Source of the DNA: Maritimibacter alkaliphilus HTCC2654 | GTDB taxonomy: Bacteria; Pseudomonadota; Alphaproteobacteria; Rhodobacterales; Rhodobacteraceae | DNA length: 64,000 nt | Reading direction: 5' to 3' | Assembly: GCF_000152805.1 (NCBI RefSeq) | Contig: NZ_CH902578.1 | Coordinates: forward strand, 1,790,231-1,854,230 | Shown here: positions 62,929 through 64,000 of the stretch, piece by piece | Numbering within the stretch: the first letter of the stretch is position 1 | Layout of the letters: each line of letters begins with the position of its first letter | Notes under the pieces: generated by a model | Database searches by the model: none | Told to the model about the DNA's origin: nothing | Seen by the model: the letters and a program-made list of their open reading frames with translations, nothing else | Position numbers and translations under genes: made by a program

Positions 62929-64000
62929 CAGTCGTAGAGCCTCACCACGTCGCGCAGCACCGCATCGGTGACGTTCTGCGAGGGGTCCGGCCCGACCTGC
63001 CCCACGATCTCGACCGCGACACCGTCGGTGCCGTCAAGGCCGACCGGGGTCATCAGAAAGACCTCGGCGAAGCCAAGCACCGGAACGCCAGCAGACCCGG
63101 CCGAGACACCGTTCGCGCCGCAATCCACCACCGCCGCCACCATCACGCGGCGGGCCGGGTCTTCGGACACCGCCGAGGTGCATTGCGGGCCGACGACCAG
63201 ATCGAGAACGTCGTCCACGATGCCGCCGACGCCGCCGAGCAGACCGCCCAAACCCCCGGACGACCCACCACTCGACCCGTCCGGGGTTTCGCCTGCCAGT
63301 TCGGCGGCAAGCTCGGCCTGAAAGTATCCGAAGCGCGTCGTCGCGGTCGGGTAAGGGTCGGTGCCGCCATAGTTCACATCGACATAGACGTCGCGCCCCG
63401 CGCTCCAGTCGCCATCGCCCAGAAGTCCGCAGGTTCCGCCCGCCTGACAATCGTCGAGCGGCAAGCCCGCAGCCCCCGAAAGCGAGACGTTCGTGCCCGT
63501 CAGACATTGACCCAGAAGCGGCTCGAACGCCGAGAGCACGTTCGAGGCGGCAGGATAAAGCGCGTCGTTCACGAGGTCCGTGGCCGGGCCGTCGAATATG
63601 TCGAAGGGGATGTTGAGCGAGGCGTCGAGACTGACCGACAACAGGCTGTCGCGCACCGTGACCCCGTCATCGGCAAGGCAGACCGGCTTGTCGCCTTCCG
63701 CCGCGATCATGCAGATGTCGAGGCCGACACCGTCAAGACCCGCGCACAGACCGTCCATCCCGATAAGGTCCGCGACCGGATCGAGCGGGGCGAGCGCGCC
63801 AGGGGCGAGTTGGCCCACATCGGCGGCAAGGTGGAGGTCGAGCGACCGGCCCACACTGGCCCCGATGTCGAAGTCGGCACCTGGCGCGCAGATCATCAGC
63901 GGCGTGACGTTGCAGGCATAGCGCGTGAAGCCCGCGACGGCATGGGCGCCCGCGCGGTCGCGCCCGGCATCGTTGCCCGACAGGGCCGCATAGACGGCGC
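62928..64000 (-). CDS. TadG-like pilus assembly protein, 5' end outside the window
   Basis: The frame is open from 62928 to the window edge (at least 356 residues), so the start and N-terminal helix are missing. The segment HAVAGFTRYACNVTPLMICAPGADFDIG is typical of the conserved middle of TadG/TadE-like Flp proteins; a Gly/Ser-rich linker (SSGGSSGGLGGLLGGVGG) lies before the last 130 residues. Same operon as the minor pilins (adjacent, no gap). An ATG at 63896 is internal. Confidence 0.75.
   Translation of the reverse strand, partial: AVYAALSGNDAGRDRAGAHAVAGFTRYACNVTPLMICAPGADFDIGASVGRSLDLHLAADVGQLAPGALAPLDPVADLIGMDGLCAGLDGVGLDICMIAAEGDKPVCLADDGVTVRDSLLSVSLDASLNIPFDIFDGPATDLVNDALYPAASNVLSAFEPLLGQCLTGTNVSLSGAAGLPLDDCQAGGTCGLLGDGDWSAGRDVYVDVNYGGTDPYPTATTRFGYFQAELAAELAGETPDGSSGGSSGGLGGLLGGVGGIVDDVLDLVVGPQCTSAVSEDPARRVMVAAVVDCGANGVSAGSAGVPVLGFAEVFLMTPVGLDGTDGVAVEIVGQVGPDPSQNVTDAVLRDVVRLYD

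Overview
The window is GC-rich alphaproteobacterial DNA, most likely from a marine member of the Rhodobacteraceae (Roseobacter group). Pointers are a C-P lyase locus with the two accessory proteins (DUF1045 type and hexapeptide transferase type) typical of that group, a TIGR02186/TauE-like pair, a Tad pilus operon of the cpaE/cpaF type, a gcdR-gcdHG module and a glucosylglycerol (salt-tolerance) operon. No rRNA, tRNA, CRISPR array or intact insertion sequence was seen.

Region 1 (about 0.2-17.2 kb) is a copper-handling module, probably an acquired island. It holds two multicopper oxidases, three periplasmic c-type cytochromes, a CusF-type copper chaperone, a TolC-like channel, a CopA-type P1B ATPase, a cupredoxin, an EF-hand protein, an APC permease, a VTT-domain membrane protein, a Crp/Fnr-type regulator and a DUF305 protein. 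Two genes carry apparent single lesions: a one-base deletion in multicopper oxidase 1 and an in-frame TAA in a cytochrome. Diverged copies of one unknown short coding sequence lie at both ends of the module, with a possible third fragment near 22.9 kb. The most striking feature is a set of three small Cys/His proteins, one at the head of each of three copper transcription units. Each has exactly 44 residues from its last Cys to a Pro-(Arg/Lys)-Ala end, has a promoter almost on top of its start codon, and is followed by a hairpin before the next gene. This is what a family of copper-responsive upstream ORFs (compare the DUF2946/CruR type) would look like. Two MerR/CueR-type promoters with 19-bp spacers precede copA and the DUF305 gene, but no cueR is present.

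Region 2 (18.2-25.9 kb) is an envelope or polysaccharide segment: Wzx-like flippase, FemAB-like acyltransferase, ATP-grasp ligase, a small membrane protein, a PP2A-like metallophosphatase and a Wza-type export lipoprotein. Region 3 (26-35 kb) has housekeeping genes (ychF, VOC protein, TIGR02186 protein, sulfite exporter-like permease, purine nucleoside phosphorylase), a gpsA-phosphatase-ggpS operon that should make the osmolyte glucosylglycerol from glycerol-3-phosphate, and a second Wza-like protein.

Region 4 (35.2-48.8 kb) is a complete phosphonate system: the phnCDEE transporter with an SDR and a hexapeptide protein, the GntR regulator phnF, the phnGHI-HAD-JKL-N operon, phnM and a DUF1045 gene. 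A shared 18-bp motif (candidate Pho box) lies at each of its three promoter regions and an inverted repeat near phnG is a likely PhnF operator. Region 5 (48.9-57.2 kb) holds a phosphohexomutase, the oxyR-katG pair with a small well-translated ORF ahead of katG, and the glutarate catabolism module gcdG-gcdH/gcdR. Region 6 (57.2-64 kb) is a Tad/Flp pilus operon (tadC, tadB, tadA, tadZ, two TadE-like pseudopilins and a TadG-like protein running off the window edge).
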